Below are positions 52,589 through 63,328 of a stretch of 64,000 bases of DNA, in pieces. The stretch is from Aurelia coerulea (lineage: Eukaryota > Cnidaria > Scyphozoa > Semaeostomeae > Ulmaridae). Made by a program: the position numbers and the translations under genes. Within the stretch, counting starts at the first letter, position 1, and each line of letters starts with the position of its first letter. The notes under the pieces are model-generated. The model had not been told where the DNA came from and ran no database searches. It worked only from the letters and a program-made list of their open reading frames with translations. The DNA lies in NCBI GenBank assembly GCA_039566865.1, contig CM076961.1, positions 10,439,501-10,503,500 of the forward strand, written 5' to 3'.

Positions 52589-53727
52589 TGCAAAACTGAT
52601 GGAACATGACTGTTGCAAACAAAGCATTCAATGAAAAACAATATTATGATATATAAAAAAAATTGAGTAATCCAATAATTGATACTCTGATGATTTTACT
52701 CTGATGATAGGAAGATGGTAAGATAATAGCAATTGAATCATCACAAAATTGAAATTTTAATGCTTCCAATTCTGAAACAGTCTGAAACTTATTCTGAATT
52801 TGATCTGCAAAGACAATTGTTTGCAAAGACAAAGACAAAGCTCGCCCGTTTCACCCTGTAGGTGAAATGCCATGCTTATTCATGAGTTTCTGAAAATTAC
52901 CAAAAAGCAGTTATTGCCGTTGTCCATTCAGAAATAGTCATTGAAATTTCAATAGACAGCATCCTTCCCTATCTTCCTTGTCTGTGAGTTTTTAGAGCCA
53001 ACAAGAGAAGATTTCCAGACTGCATTGAGTTGCTCCATCATTGAGAGGAACTTGCCCAGTACAAATAACATATTTTCTATAATTTGCTATCCATTTGTCC
53101 ATCAAAGACATATGCCATCATAAACAAAACGGTTTTAGTTCTTGATCCATAAATATCCGAGTTCTTTCGTTGGAAGCTGCTTCTTCTTGTCTCTTTCTTT
53201 CTGGCGGGTTGGAGAATTATTTGAAAACATGAAAGCATCTCTTGTCCTTCACTGGCAGTAAAAGGATCGCTAGTGCTCTGCATATTGGTTTATTGCTTCG
53301 TTTCCTATCAGAATTAAAGGGTTTTCTTGAAAGCAAGCAGCAAGCAGACCACGCCGCTTCAAAACAATTTCTACGATCTACGAGATTTTCTAAATGTCAT
53401 GGCTTTCAAGGCGCTTTTTACTTCAACAAAGACAATGAATTCGAAAAATTTGCCCAAATACGGATGAAAATCTCTTAAAATAAGACCATCACTCCTGTCA
53501 AATTGCGTGGAGTTTACCGGGAAGCTTAAATCAAAACGATTTTAGTTTTAAACATTTCTTAGATAAATTCACTACCTTTTAAGATTAAATTAACGCGGAA
53601 AAATCACACCGCATCACTGCATGAAACGTTCAAAGTCGACGAAAATATTCACTTCCGGTCATTTTCCTATACATTTGTATAGGGGCATCAAAGCGAGGCT
53701 GAACTCCTCGAGAAAGGTGTTGTCGGG
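52589..53727. other. No gene recognised
   Basis: AT-rich with short frames on both strands that show no domain. The phrase GGTGTTGTCGGGCGTGG at about 53717 is an inverted match to CCACGCCCGACAACACC at about 51242. Confidence 0.35.
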
Positions 53728-53990
53728 CGTGGGACACGCTCGTCTCGAAATATCCTATTACAATATGACTTAGTCAACTGAATTCATCAATTTTGTTACT
53801 AGTTGCACATTTTATCTATGATCTATCATGGCCCAGTAGTCTCAACAACGAACTGGAATTGTCAATTATTGTATCTTAATCCACTGGAAAATGGTCCAGT
53901 GAATTTGTTATCTTCGTCAACAAATCTGCTGGGCTAGTCCTAATCATGATTTTTGTCGCCTCCCTTCTTATCTAATAAGAATTCTTGAAG
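53728..53990 (+). repeat. Dispersed repeat, right copy of an inverted pair
   Basis: Inverted, diverged match to 28960-29200. Together the two bracket the nested retroelement block. Confidence 0.6.
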
Positions 53991-54753
53991 GGTATCTAGA
54001 ACTGTAAAATCTTCAAACAAAAATTCTAAAGAAATTAACAATTCAAGCGAAAATTCATAAGAGTTTTCAGGCAAGAGCACAAGGCTAGTATGCGAATCGA
54101 CCGCTATCCAAAATTTTGGATGATGGATCTACTAGGTCATCGCAAAGCCGGCGTTGTATATAGAAAATTTCTACAATAACAATGGACAAGTTCAGATCAA
54201 ATCATTTCTGAAAATATTTTTAAGACAAACAAATTCGGATCAAATTGACAAAATACCAAATCACATCACACTGTTTGCAAATTAAGGCAACATTTTGACT
54301 TGATCAAAAGAAATAACTTCCGCTTTTTGCAAGAGATCAACAGGCTGAGTTCCATTAGAGCGCTTTAGATTAGTATGAATTCACTTTTGCCATCACTTGT
54401 CAGTGTATCGGAGTTATTATATTACTTTATCTTATCAGAGACTCAATTAGGTTGAACAAGACCGATGTTAGATTGGAAAAGATTGCAACTGTCAGTGACT
54501 AATAATTAGATAAGGGCGGAAAAGAAGGAAACACTACCTTAGTTGTCTACCATCAAATTGCAAGCTTTCACTTTACAATTTTTACCAGAGATTTTGGAAA
54601 TGAAATTTTCGGATATGAAACAATTGGTCATTAAATTGTCAAACAACTTATTTGTCTAAACTTAAAGTACCGTAGTTCAGCAATCTTTACCTTCATGTGC
54701 ACCACCATGTTGATATCTAAGAAGATATCATATTGTAATTAAAATATGTAAAC
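53991..54753. other. No recognised feature (host intron)
   Basis: AT-rich sequence directly downstream, on the minus strand, of the exon at 54754. Nothing supported. Confidence 0.35.
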
Positions 54754-54864
54754 CTGGTGCAGGATAATTCCAATGCTTTCTTGTTTGTAATCATCCTTGA
54801 TTGATGATGCTAGTTCATCTTTCATCACATCTGATTTGAGCAGAAGAGGTGTTGCCTGACGTAC
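54754..54864 (-). CDS. Host gene exon (unidentified protein)
   Basis: 111-bp exon, 37 codons, phase 0 at both ends: acceptor TATTATGTAG, donor CACCAG then GTTTAC. It reads VRQATPLLLKSDVMKDELAS, then SIKDDYKQESIGIILHQ with no stop. The next exon that fits in phase is at 27574-27698, where the join gives GIILHQ then FFIERAQ. It is short, so chance is possible, but both splice sites and the helical composition support it. Confidence 0.62.
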
Positions 54865-55359
54865 CTACATAATAAATATCATGACTAAAAGAAATTTATC
54901 ACAATTTATCTCATAACAATACTCAATACTCAACACTGGCAGTTAGCCTTGGCACAACGACTGGATTTCTTTCCTCAATTTTTGATAATTTTCTTTTTCA
55001 GGCGGCTGTTCCTTTATATTTCTACAAGAGATCCGTAGCTAGTTTTAGGGCTCTGAGAGGCTAACCTCATCAAATAAGTGTCCTGGTATTTCCTTTCGAT
55101 GTGATCACACCTCAGGATTCCTTTAGCCTAGAACTACAGAGAGTTGGCGACTCTCCTCATTCTATGCAGAAGGTTTGACAGTTTACCATCAGATTTGTGG
55201 TCAAGCGCGCTACTCTTGAACCATCCTCGCCTAAACGTTCGCACTTTCATTTTCCATTTCATTTTATTCGGCAGAAGTGGTTTTTAAGGGGCCCTCCCAT
55301 AAAATAAAGCTAAGCTAAATTATAAAAAATGATTGATGTTAAAACTACAACTAAGCCTA
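54865..55359. other. No recognised feature
   Basis: AT-rich, probably intronic. No frame or repeat supported. Confidence 0.35.
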
Positions 55360-55988
55360 CCATGTGAGCCAGAAACATGCTCCCACTTTTGAAAATTCAT
55401 AGCATCAAGAGTACTGGATGGATTGGAATGAATCAATATCTGCTTGACAGCCAAAAAAATCGAAGAATTTTCGTGATTTTTCTCGCCTTCTTATCAGCAA
55501 CTGAAAAATTAGTAAATTCAAGTTTTGAAAAACTTTTTGGGTGCAAAATGACTGACAAAGTCCTAAAATACTTGTTCAAATCATAAAGGACTCCTCACTC
55601 AGAAAAACAGAGAAAATGCAATTTCCCATGGGTGAGAGATATCGTCTGTACATTTACTGCCATCGAATTGAAAATCTTTAGCGTCTGTTTGAGAATCTAT
55701 GTCTTACAACTCTTGAGAGAGGTGAAACGCCTGTGCGTATTTTTCCGTGTTAGGAGAATCCTAACGATTTGATCAAGTGTTTTGGACCCTTTTTCGTTCA
55801 TTTAGCAGCCATGAAATTTTTGTAAAGTTGAATTTACCTACATTTGCGGTGCACGTAAGAAGGCAAGAAAAATCACAAAAATACTTCGATCTTTCGGCTT
55901 TTAACAAGAATTTGAATCATTCAAATCCATGAAGTACTTGTGGTGCTACGAATTTTCGAAAGTGGGAACTGTTTTCTGGCTCACCCGG
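55360..55988. mobile_element. TA-flanked MITE (mariner-like ends)
   Basis: 629-bp inverted-repeat element. Left end CCATGTGAGCCAGAAAC and right end complement CCGGGTGAGCCAGAAAAC, with inner similarity running on for about 150 bp (TCCCACTTTNGAAAATTC, TTTTTCTNGCCTTCTTA). Flanked by TA on both sides (55358-55359, 55989-55990). No transposase. Confidence 0.75.
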
Positions 55989-57883
55989 TATTGACAATGA
56001 AAAAACGTATTTACAATATCCAAAATTTGCAATTTAATTTCTCCCCTTCCAGAAAATCAAGGTAGCCAGGCCCAAAAAGGAATCTTATCTTTCACCAGTC
56101 AGATCATCACATAATTTTCAGCTAATACATTCTAAATCTCCGTTCTACTTCCATTATAAATCTCAGTTCTACTTCCATTATAAATCTCATGATGTGCAAA
56201 TGTGTGGGGAATGGAAACGCCTCGCGACGGCGAGGTGCCAGTAACCTAATAGAATAGAAACTCGAGGAATTTTGGCCTCGAGTGTGGTGTCGGGGAAGCT
56301 GGGCCCCAATAGCCACTGGTGAGCCATGGAGGGAGCAGAGCCTCAACCTACAATCCTTGCCAAAACTCTTGAAAAAAATCGCACATTTTTGCTCAGCTCT
56401 CCCCCCTTCCCCCCTACAATGTTGGTCCCTTGTGCGATTACGCATTTCTCACGGGCACAAAAACACAGCCAAAGACATTATCTTCATATTTGGTGATCAA
56501 TGCTTCAGACCAACATTGTTCAGGGGGGCAGGGGGGCAGGGAAAAAGAGAAACAATAAGTTTCCTGCAATGTATTTTGGATGCTTCGTCAGACAAGAAAG
56601 CAGAGAAATGACATGTTTTTTCAAGTTGTTTTGGCAAGGATTGTAGCCTGTCGGGAGATGGGCCTACAAGCCAGGGGCTCGATCCTTACCTATAAACGCG
56701 GTCCCCCACAAGGGAGATGGGCCTCGTGATTTTTTGCTGCGTGCATGCGGAGGAGATGGGCTCCGATTCGAAACACTGAATTTGGTGCAGGGGAGATGGG
56801 TCCTGACTCGAAGTACTGAATTTGGGCTCCTACTGGAAACAGGAGCCCATGACAACTGTGGAGGATTTTGGCTCCCAGCTTGTCATGAGGAACCATGAAC
56901 GTTATTTTGATGTTAGACCATTTTTCGAGTTTGTGTTTGAAGTGTTTTGTTTAAACAGGCACTTCACCGCCACAAATTGCTCCGCAATTCCCCACAAACG
57001 AGAGTAGCCGGTATGACGTATGATATTAAACGGAATTGAGGTTGATAATAAGTATTCTTATGCAATTGTCACTGATAAAAGCAAACCAGGTCACCTAGTG
57101 CACAAAAGGCATGGTTCTATACAGACCTGAATCCCTACATATTTTGCTAATTTCATTGTTAGTCCGTGTTTCATTGTACCCATTGTACCCCTTTCGAGTG
57201 TGAAGTGTGAGAAAGCAAAAATGCAGGGATCATCCTTGCAACTTTCAAAGAAAAGGTCCTTGCTGAAATGGAAGATTCTTCAAAATTGGCGGTTTGGTTT
57301 CAGATAACGGTTCTGTGTGTAGAGATATACAGGTAAATACAAGCTATGGACAGTAAGCATTCGCTGACGCTCTGGCAGCAGGTTCATCCGAAAAAACGTG
57401 TAATTACGATACGACGATAGGCCTACCAACTTCGATCAGACATTAAGTAGAACATTGCGAAAGCCAATTTTGTCTACAAGTCAGAATTAAGGGAACTCTT
57501 TTGGTCTGATTGGGCATTTCCAAGTAATCCTATTCAAAATTCCTCATATATCAAAGACACATGGATCTGCTATGAAATTGTTTCATTAAATTCCAACAAA
57601 TGGCTTTTCTTACTCTGGGCCTACGGATTTGAAAGATAGCTTTCAAGAGATTGGGCCTACGCATAGCCCAGATTGGCAGGGTTGCATTGCACAAAATAAC
57701 TTGGCTGTGGAAAAAACTGCCAAATATCACACAATATTTGGTATCTTAGTAGAACAAATGATTTTTAAACGCCAAAGTGCCTGAAAAATGCTGGCATGGA
57801 GACTCTTTGTTTCATTTATTACTACCTCTAAAATTTGCACTCTGGGGCCGTTTCCACAAGTAGTGGGGGTCCTTATGACATTG
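55989..57883. other. No gene recognised; short repeats
   Basis: Contains GGAGATGGGCC-type direct repeats (about 56657-56800), a small palindrome CCTCGCGACGGCGAGG (about 56219) and a run of G-rich phrases (about 56522). No exon I can support. Confidence 0.35.
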
Positions 57884-57980
57884 ATCATGCAGATTGTGAT
57901 ACCAGCATGAAACTTCGTACACCTACCCAGTTTGATGCGCTGAAAAATATAAGAATCAGACCCCAACTCAAATCTGCCCC

Positions 57981-59150
57981 CAAATGCGATTTTTAGACTG
58001 GGGTACTTGGACCCAGTCCCTCTAGGGGGTAATTATCATAACTCTACTGCAAGTGACGATACAGTCATGAAATTTGGTATAGGTATGTAGTTTGATGCAC
58101 TGAATAAGATGAAAAAGTGACCCCTTCGAAAATTTTCCCCCAAATGCTATTTTTAGACTGGGGTACTTGGACCCAGTCCCTCTAGGGGGTAGTTATCATA
58201 TCTCCACTGCAAGTGACGATACAGTCATGAAATTATGTACAGATACGTAGTTTGATGCACTAAATAAGATGAAAAAGAGACCCCTTCGAAAATTTGCCCC
58301 CAAATGCTATTTTTAGACTGGGGTACTTGGACCCAGTCCCTCTAGGGGGTAGTTATCATATCTCCACTGCAAGTGACGATACAGTCATGAAATTTGGTAC
58401 AGGTATGTAGTTTGATGCGCTGAACAAGATGAAAAAGAGACTCCTTCGAAAATTTGCCCCCAAAGGCTATTTTTAGACTGGGGTACTTGGACCCAGTCCC
58501 TCTAGGGGGTAGTTATCATAACTCTACTGCAAGTGACGATACAGTCATGAAATTTGGTATAGGTATGTAGTTTGATGCACTGAATAAGATGAAAAAGAGA
58601 CCCCTTCGAAAATTTGCCCCCAAATGCTATTTTTAGACTGGGGTACTTGGACCCTGTCCCTCTAGGGGGTAGTTATCATATCTCCACTGCAAGTGACGAT
58701 ACAGTCATGAAATTATGTACAGATACGTAGTTTGATGCACTAAATAAGATGAAAAAGAGACCCCTTCGAAAATGTGCCCCCAAATGCTATTTTTAGACTG
58801 GGGTACTTGGGCCCAGTCCTCTAAGGGGCAGTTATCTTAACTCTACTGCAAGGACGATACAGTCATGAAATTTGGTACAGGTATGTAGTTTGATGCGCTG
58901 AACAAGATGAAAAAGAGACCCCTTCGAAAATTTGCCCCCAAAGGCTATTTTTAGACTGGGGTACTTGGGCCCAGTCCCTCTAAGGGGTAGTTATCACAAC
59001 TCTACTGCAAGTGACGATACAGTCATAAAATTTGGCACAGGTATGTAGTTTGATGCATTGAATAAGATGAAAAAGAAACCCTTTCGAAAGTGTGCGCCCA
59101 AATGCTATTTTTAGACCAGGGCACTGAAACCCAGTCCCTACCATCGATAC
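57981..59150 (+). repeat. 160-bp tandem array, left arm
   Basis: The phrase TTTTAGACTGGGGTACTTGG recurs at 57991, 58151, 58311, 58471, 58631, 58791, 58949 and 59109 (last copy changed): period 160 bp, with one 158-bp step. Confidence 0.92.
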
Positions 59151-59959
59151 TACTCTATGTAACTACAAAGTTTATCAGGTTCCTGCATACTAATAATATC
59201 AGTAAGGATTACGTTCTTAAGGATACAAGGTTCACATTAAGGATATTAGGTTCATGACATTAAGGATATAAGGTTCACGAGTCTAGGTTCAAACCTGTAT
59301 GAAAGATACCCTTAATCGCTGCATTGTCTACTGCACTGGCAGAGTTATGTGCAATCTAGCTGATGCTGACAACATTTGCACCTCCCACTGCAATCTTAAA
59401 AATGCAGCATTACTCTCAAATATTGAGACATAAATATTGTTTTTCTTTTTTTCTTGAAAATTGTTGATTTTAAGGACACCTCTTGAGGGACCATTTTGGA
59501 AACAGGCCGAACTAACCTTTTAATGCTATCCCTGCCATTTTAACTGGTGGTGTTTTTCGACTCAATGTTTAACTTCTATATTTATATCATATTGTACACC
59601 TGCAATTAGACTTATTTCTTTTTTAAAATTTATATTACATCTAGCTTCTAAGTTCTTGCCGAAATTTTACGTATACATACAAAATTTACATACATGCAAA
59701 GAAATGCAAATGTTTTGGTAATGTTTTGATTTGACAGTTCATGAATGTATACATTGATAAGCATATAAAAGCCACTTGCATTGACTACATTTTTGTTTTG
59801 TACATTTACAAAATTTTTGTTTTGTACATTTTTATTTTCTACTTTTCTCAGTGTGCTGAAAAGTCTGTCTGTTTTTGCGTCTGTTTCTCTCCTAGTAGCT
59901 TTTTTCAGTATATACTACAGTACCAAGTTTTGTTTTGCATATATATCAACTAAATAAAA
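59151..59959. other. No gene recognised (inside inverted-repeat element)
   Basis: AT-rich spacer between the left array and the decayed frame, with a small ordered repeat of TTAAGGATA and GGTTCA (about 59210-59290). Confidence 0.4.
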
Positions 59960-60614
59960 ATCCTTTTGATATTTTTGCAGAATAATATTTTTACACTTCT
60001 TACATAAAGAAAGAAGAAGTTTCGTTGGCGTCTGGATGTGATCTCCATACTGTCCATGAAATCCTTTTTCCTCTGCCAGCAAAACTTGACACTGTGTCAT
60101 ATCCACTAAAGGCAAACCAGAAACGTAATTCTTGGCAAACCTATTCACCTAGGTTGGTAGCATACTCGTAAATCGGAAGCCAACGCTGGTGCTCACCAAT
60201 GCTGAATTCCACCCACAGCCCTTCAATTTGCAAAGACTAAAATAAGAAAATCGCAAGTGCCACATCATCTGTATCTACCATTTTCACAACGATTTTTCGA
60301 CGGCCAGAGTCTGCTACATGCTTCACACGGACAAAGATTCTTGTGTCCGCTTCTTCGTGATAACACGGTGATAAGCGAATTGAATCGATGTCGGCGCTGC
60401 ATAATGCTTTATTGAAAGATGTAGCAAGGATCATGCAATTTGGAGGGCAATGTGAAACAAGCTTGTCGGCTAATAGACCAAATAGCTCCGTATTATTATC
60501 ATCATCCCGAATGAATTGCTGCCACTTTCTCCATATTGGTGTTGTCTCTCTAACTGAAATCCTTCTACCTGAAGCTCTTTTTTCTCTCGTTCTCGCATTG
60601 CTGACTGCTGACAT
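59960..60614 (-). pseudogene. HEEADTR-type repeat-family protein, decayed
   Basis: The minus-strand frame (125 codons, 60614-60237) reads IWRKWQQFIRDDDNNTELFG, LLADKLVSHCPPN and CYHEEADTRIFVRVKHVADS, then KMVDTDDVALAIFL. After a stop, remnants continue: LWVEFSIGEHQRWLPIYEYA, then SGYDTVSSFAGRGK. These blocks match a protein family I recall as widely repeated in cnidarian, mollusc and echinoderm genomes (HEEADTR ... VDTDVVVLA ... GCDTVSSFAGRGK). Its function is unknown to me. Stops and a frameshift make this copy non-functional. Confidence 0.65.
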
Positions 60615-60799
60615 CGTTCAGGTATACGTCAAAAACAATCGGCACAGCTCTCTTTGCTGAAAACTCTCGTAAATTGCAAAGGCTTCATTACAAAGCTGTC
60701 AAGAGGGAAATCAATCCCACATAAATTATCTAACAACCTCAACGGGAATTTGAGTGAGGACTGGACAACAAGAATAGAACTGGGGCTTTTAGGGGCCTT

Positions 60800-61640
60800 G
60801 CACGACCCCAGTCTAGAAATAGCATTTGGGGGCAAATTTTCGATGGGGTCTCTTTTTCATCTTATTCAGCGCATCAAACTACATACCTGTACCAAATTTA
60901 ATGACCGTATCGTCACTTGCGGTAGAGTTATGATAACTGCCCCTTAGAGGACTGGGCCCAAGTACCCCAGTCTAAAAATAGCATTTGGGGGCAAATTTTC
61001 GAAGGGGTCTCTTTTTCATCTTATTCAGCGCATCAAACTACATACCTGTACCAAATCTTATGACTGTATCGTCACTTACAATAGAGTTATGATAACTGCC
61101 CCTTAGAGGACTGGGCCCAAGTACCCTGGTCTAAAAATAGCATTTGGGGGAAAATTTTCGAAGGGGTCTCTTTTTCATCTTGTTCAGCGCATCAAACTAC
61201 ATACCTGTACCAAATTTCATGACTGTATTGTCACTTACAGTAGAGTTATGATAACTGCCCCTTAGAGGACTGGGCCCAAGTACCCCAGTCTAAAAATAGC
61301 ATTTGGGGGCAAATTTTCGAAGGGGTCTCTTTTTCATCTTATTTAGTGCATCAAACTACGTATCTGTACCAAATTTCATGACTGTATCGTCACTTGCAGT
61401 GGAGATATGATAACTACCCCTTAGAGGGACTGGGCCTAAGTGCCCCAGTCTAAAAATAGCATTTGGGGGCAAATTTTCGAAGGGGTCTCCTTTTCATCTT
61501 ATTCAGTGCATCAAACTACATACCTATACCAAATTTCATGACTGTATCGTCACTTGCAATAGAGTTATGATAACTACCCCCTAGAGGGATTGGGTCCAAG
61601 TACCCCAGTCTAAAAATAGCATTTGGGGGCAGATTTGAGT
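60800..61640 (-). repeat. 160-bp tandem array, right arm
   Basis: GTCTAAAAATAGCATTTGGG recurs at 60811 (one change), 60970, 61129, 61288, 61448 and 61608: period 159-160 bp, the complement of the left-arm unit. Confidence 0.92.
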
Positions 61641-61723
61641 TGGGGTCTGATTCTTATATTTTTCAGCGTATCAAACTGGGTAGGTGTACGAAGTTTCATG
61701 CTGGTATCACAATCTGCATGATT

Positions 61724-62637
61724 GAGACCGTCTGGTGACTTTAGGGCCTCCACTAAAGGTAGTAAATCTGCAGAGCAAGACATATGACTGGTCAAGAAAA
61801 CAATAGACGTCATCCCGTGAGGCACCTGAAGAGTCTCTTGCTTGATACGGCGAACACGCCTTGTTCTGCTAAAAACTTGCATGTACCGCCAACTGGCAGT
61901 TACCATACTTGTTGTAAGATACCGATCCTGTCTTGTTTCAGAAAACATAGTTTGATAATGTGTGGAATCCGTCAACAATTCAGTAACTGACTAGAGTTGA
62001 ACTGTTCAATGTTGCCTTGAAAAAGTCATGAAAACGCCACAAAATGGAGCATCCTATGCAACAAAAACGTTGCAAGGAGGTAATAAACCGGTTCAGAAGC
62101 CCACCTACAGACGTATTAAGCAGTATTGATCATATTTGATCATATGCCATGCTGAGCAGCTGATGACCCACGGGGATGTTGCTGAAAACAATAGCAAATT
62201 TCAATAATAGGTCCCCAGAAAGAATGCTTGATGACCGAAGGCAAAATCAAAATCGAATTTCTGTCAAAATTCTGTCAACAGACGAGCTAACATCGAGGTT
62301 GGATACGTAGGTAGGCGCCTATTTGCTGAAAAGATGTAAATCTAAATTCTAACGTTGGCGTATATCTGATAGGAATATTTCTTGTTGCATCAAATGCACC
62401 CAATCAAAAGACGGTCAAATGTTCGAGGGGTACCTTCATGACTAAAATATGCGGATTATATTCACAGGATACTCGACAAAATACCCTAAAATTGATCAGA
62501 TAGAGCTGAAATGGAAAAGCTAAGTTAAGCCAAGCCAAGCGGATATTCGAATAATAATCGTTCGTGAAACCATAATCAATGGTGAAGCTGACTATACAGC
62601 AAAGTCCTGTGGCGGAGCAAAATATTTTTCAAGGTAC
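61724..62637. other. No gene recognised
   Basis: A minus-strand open stretch of about 85 codons (61978-61724) runs into the inverted repeat, but I recognise no domain. The rest is AT-rich. Confidence 0.35.
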
Positions 62638-62655
62638 CTCTTCATGTAGACAGAC

Positions 62656-62810
62656 GTGGCGGCGCTCGTTCTTGGTCATACTGGTCATATATCAAGTGAT
62701 GTCGGTCACAATTCCATTCATGACATGTTATCATGCTGTTTAGGCCTTGGAACAATTCCTCCTTGCTGACGTAAAGTATTTGTACAGGCGTGGTAAAAGG
62801 GGTATCAACC
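62656..62810 (-). CDS. Possible host-gene exon
   Basis: Acceptor TTTTTTCCCTTTTAG is strong. One frame is open: VDTPFTTPVQILYVSKEEL, then FQGLNSMITCHEWNCDRHHL and IYDQYDQERAPP. The donor is uncertain: GCCAC then GTCTG at 62656 is weak, while a better GAG then GTACC at about 62638 lies after an in-frame TGA. The other two frames have stops early. It may belong to the minus-strand gene at 25-55 kb. Confidence 0.4.
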
Positions 62811-63184
62811 CTAAAAGGGAAAAAATATAATGGAAGTAAATCTATTAAGCCAAACCGTAATATTTTACGAGGGAAATAAGTTTATTGAGAATAGGCCTAA
62901 AACGGCATTTTAATCATTTGAAAGAAAAGTGGAGACATCGGCACTGTCACACAAAATGCCAAGTTAGTTGTTATTATTGCCATGTCTGAGTGATTCTCTA
63001 CAAGTAGATGAAAACATCTATCTATATACAATGCTTTAGCTTCAAGGTTACTGGGCAGTGCAAAACTTTGCAAAATTCCCATCAACAAAGGTTTTTTGAG
63101 TTCTCAAGAAGAAGAGTAAGAAAGCTACAAATATTCCAGCAATTTGAAAGTATCACGACTCAAAGAAATACTTAACTCGTGACC

Positions 63185-63328
63185 ATTTTGGACACATTTG
63201 ACGGTCTTCCTGTCGCTTTCAACACAGAGAAGTGATGATATTCCCACTTTTACTTGCAGTACTTGTGCCGTTAATTGTCCATCATTTCTGCCAATTTTAC
63301 CAGCCAATACGTTAGCCCAGTAAGACAT
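63185..63328 (-). CDS. Possible 5' exon of the host gene
   Basis: ATG-initiated minus-strand stretch reading MSYWANVLAGKIGRNDGQ, then LTAQVLQ before donor-like GTAAAAGT. The frame continues for 67 codons. Evidence is limited to the ATG, the open frame and the position upstream of the exon at 62656. Confidence 0.25.

Larger units (their letters stand above)
27699..54753 (-). other. Inferred 27-kb host intron filled with retroelements
   Basis: Bounded by a donor after 54754 (CACCAG then GTTTAC, minus strand) and the acceptor before 27698. The flanking exons join in phase 0 (GIILHQ then FFIERAQS). It holds all of PLE families E to J and the REL-LINEs. Intermediate exons could exist but I found none. 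Confidence 0.5.
57884..61723. mobile_element. 3.8-kb element with inverted arms made of 160-bp tandem repeats
   Basis: The outer ends are inverted copies (ATCATGCAGATTGTGATACC and its complement), continuing as ACACCTACCCAGTTTGATNC and CAGACCCCAACTCAAATC. Inside lie a left array (57981-59150, about 8 units) and a right array (60800-61640, about 6 units in inverse orientation) of the same 160-bp unit. Between them is a decayed protein frame. I found no target-site duplication. Confidence 0.7.

Noticed and set aside
53077..53478. Short frames on both strands near a possible gene
   Set aside because: No recognisable domain, no convincing splice sites, and the two strands conflict.
56122..56611. 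Overlapping frames of about 107 and 109 codons as genes
   Set aside because: Both strands are open by chance over G/C-rich repeats. No domain and no splice or promoter signals.
57981..61640. CRISPR array
   Set aside because: The repeats are 160 bp with no spacers, in a eukaryotic context. Likewise the 221-bp and 273-bp arrays.
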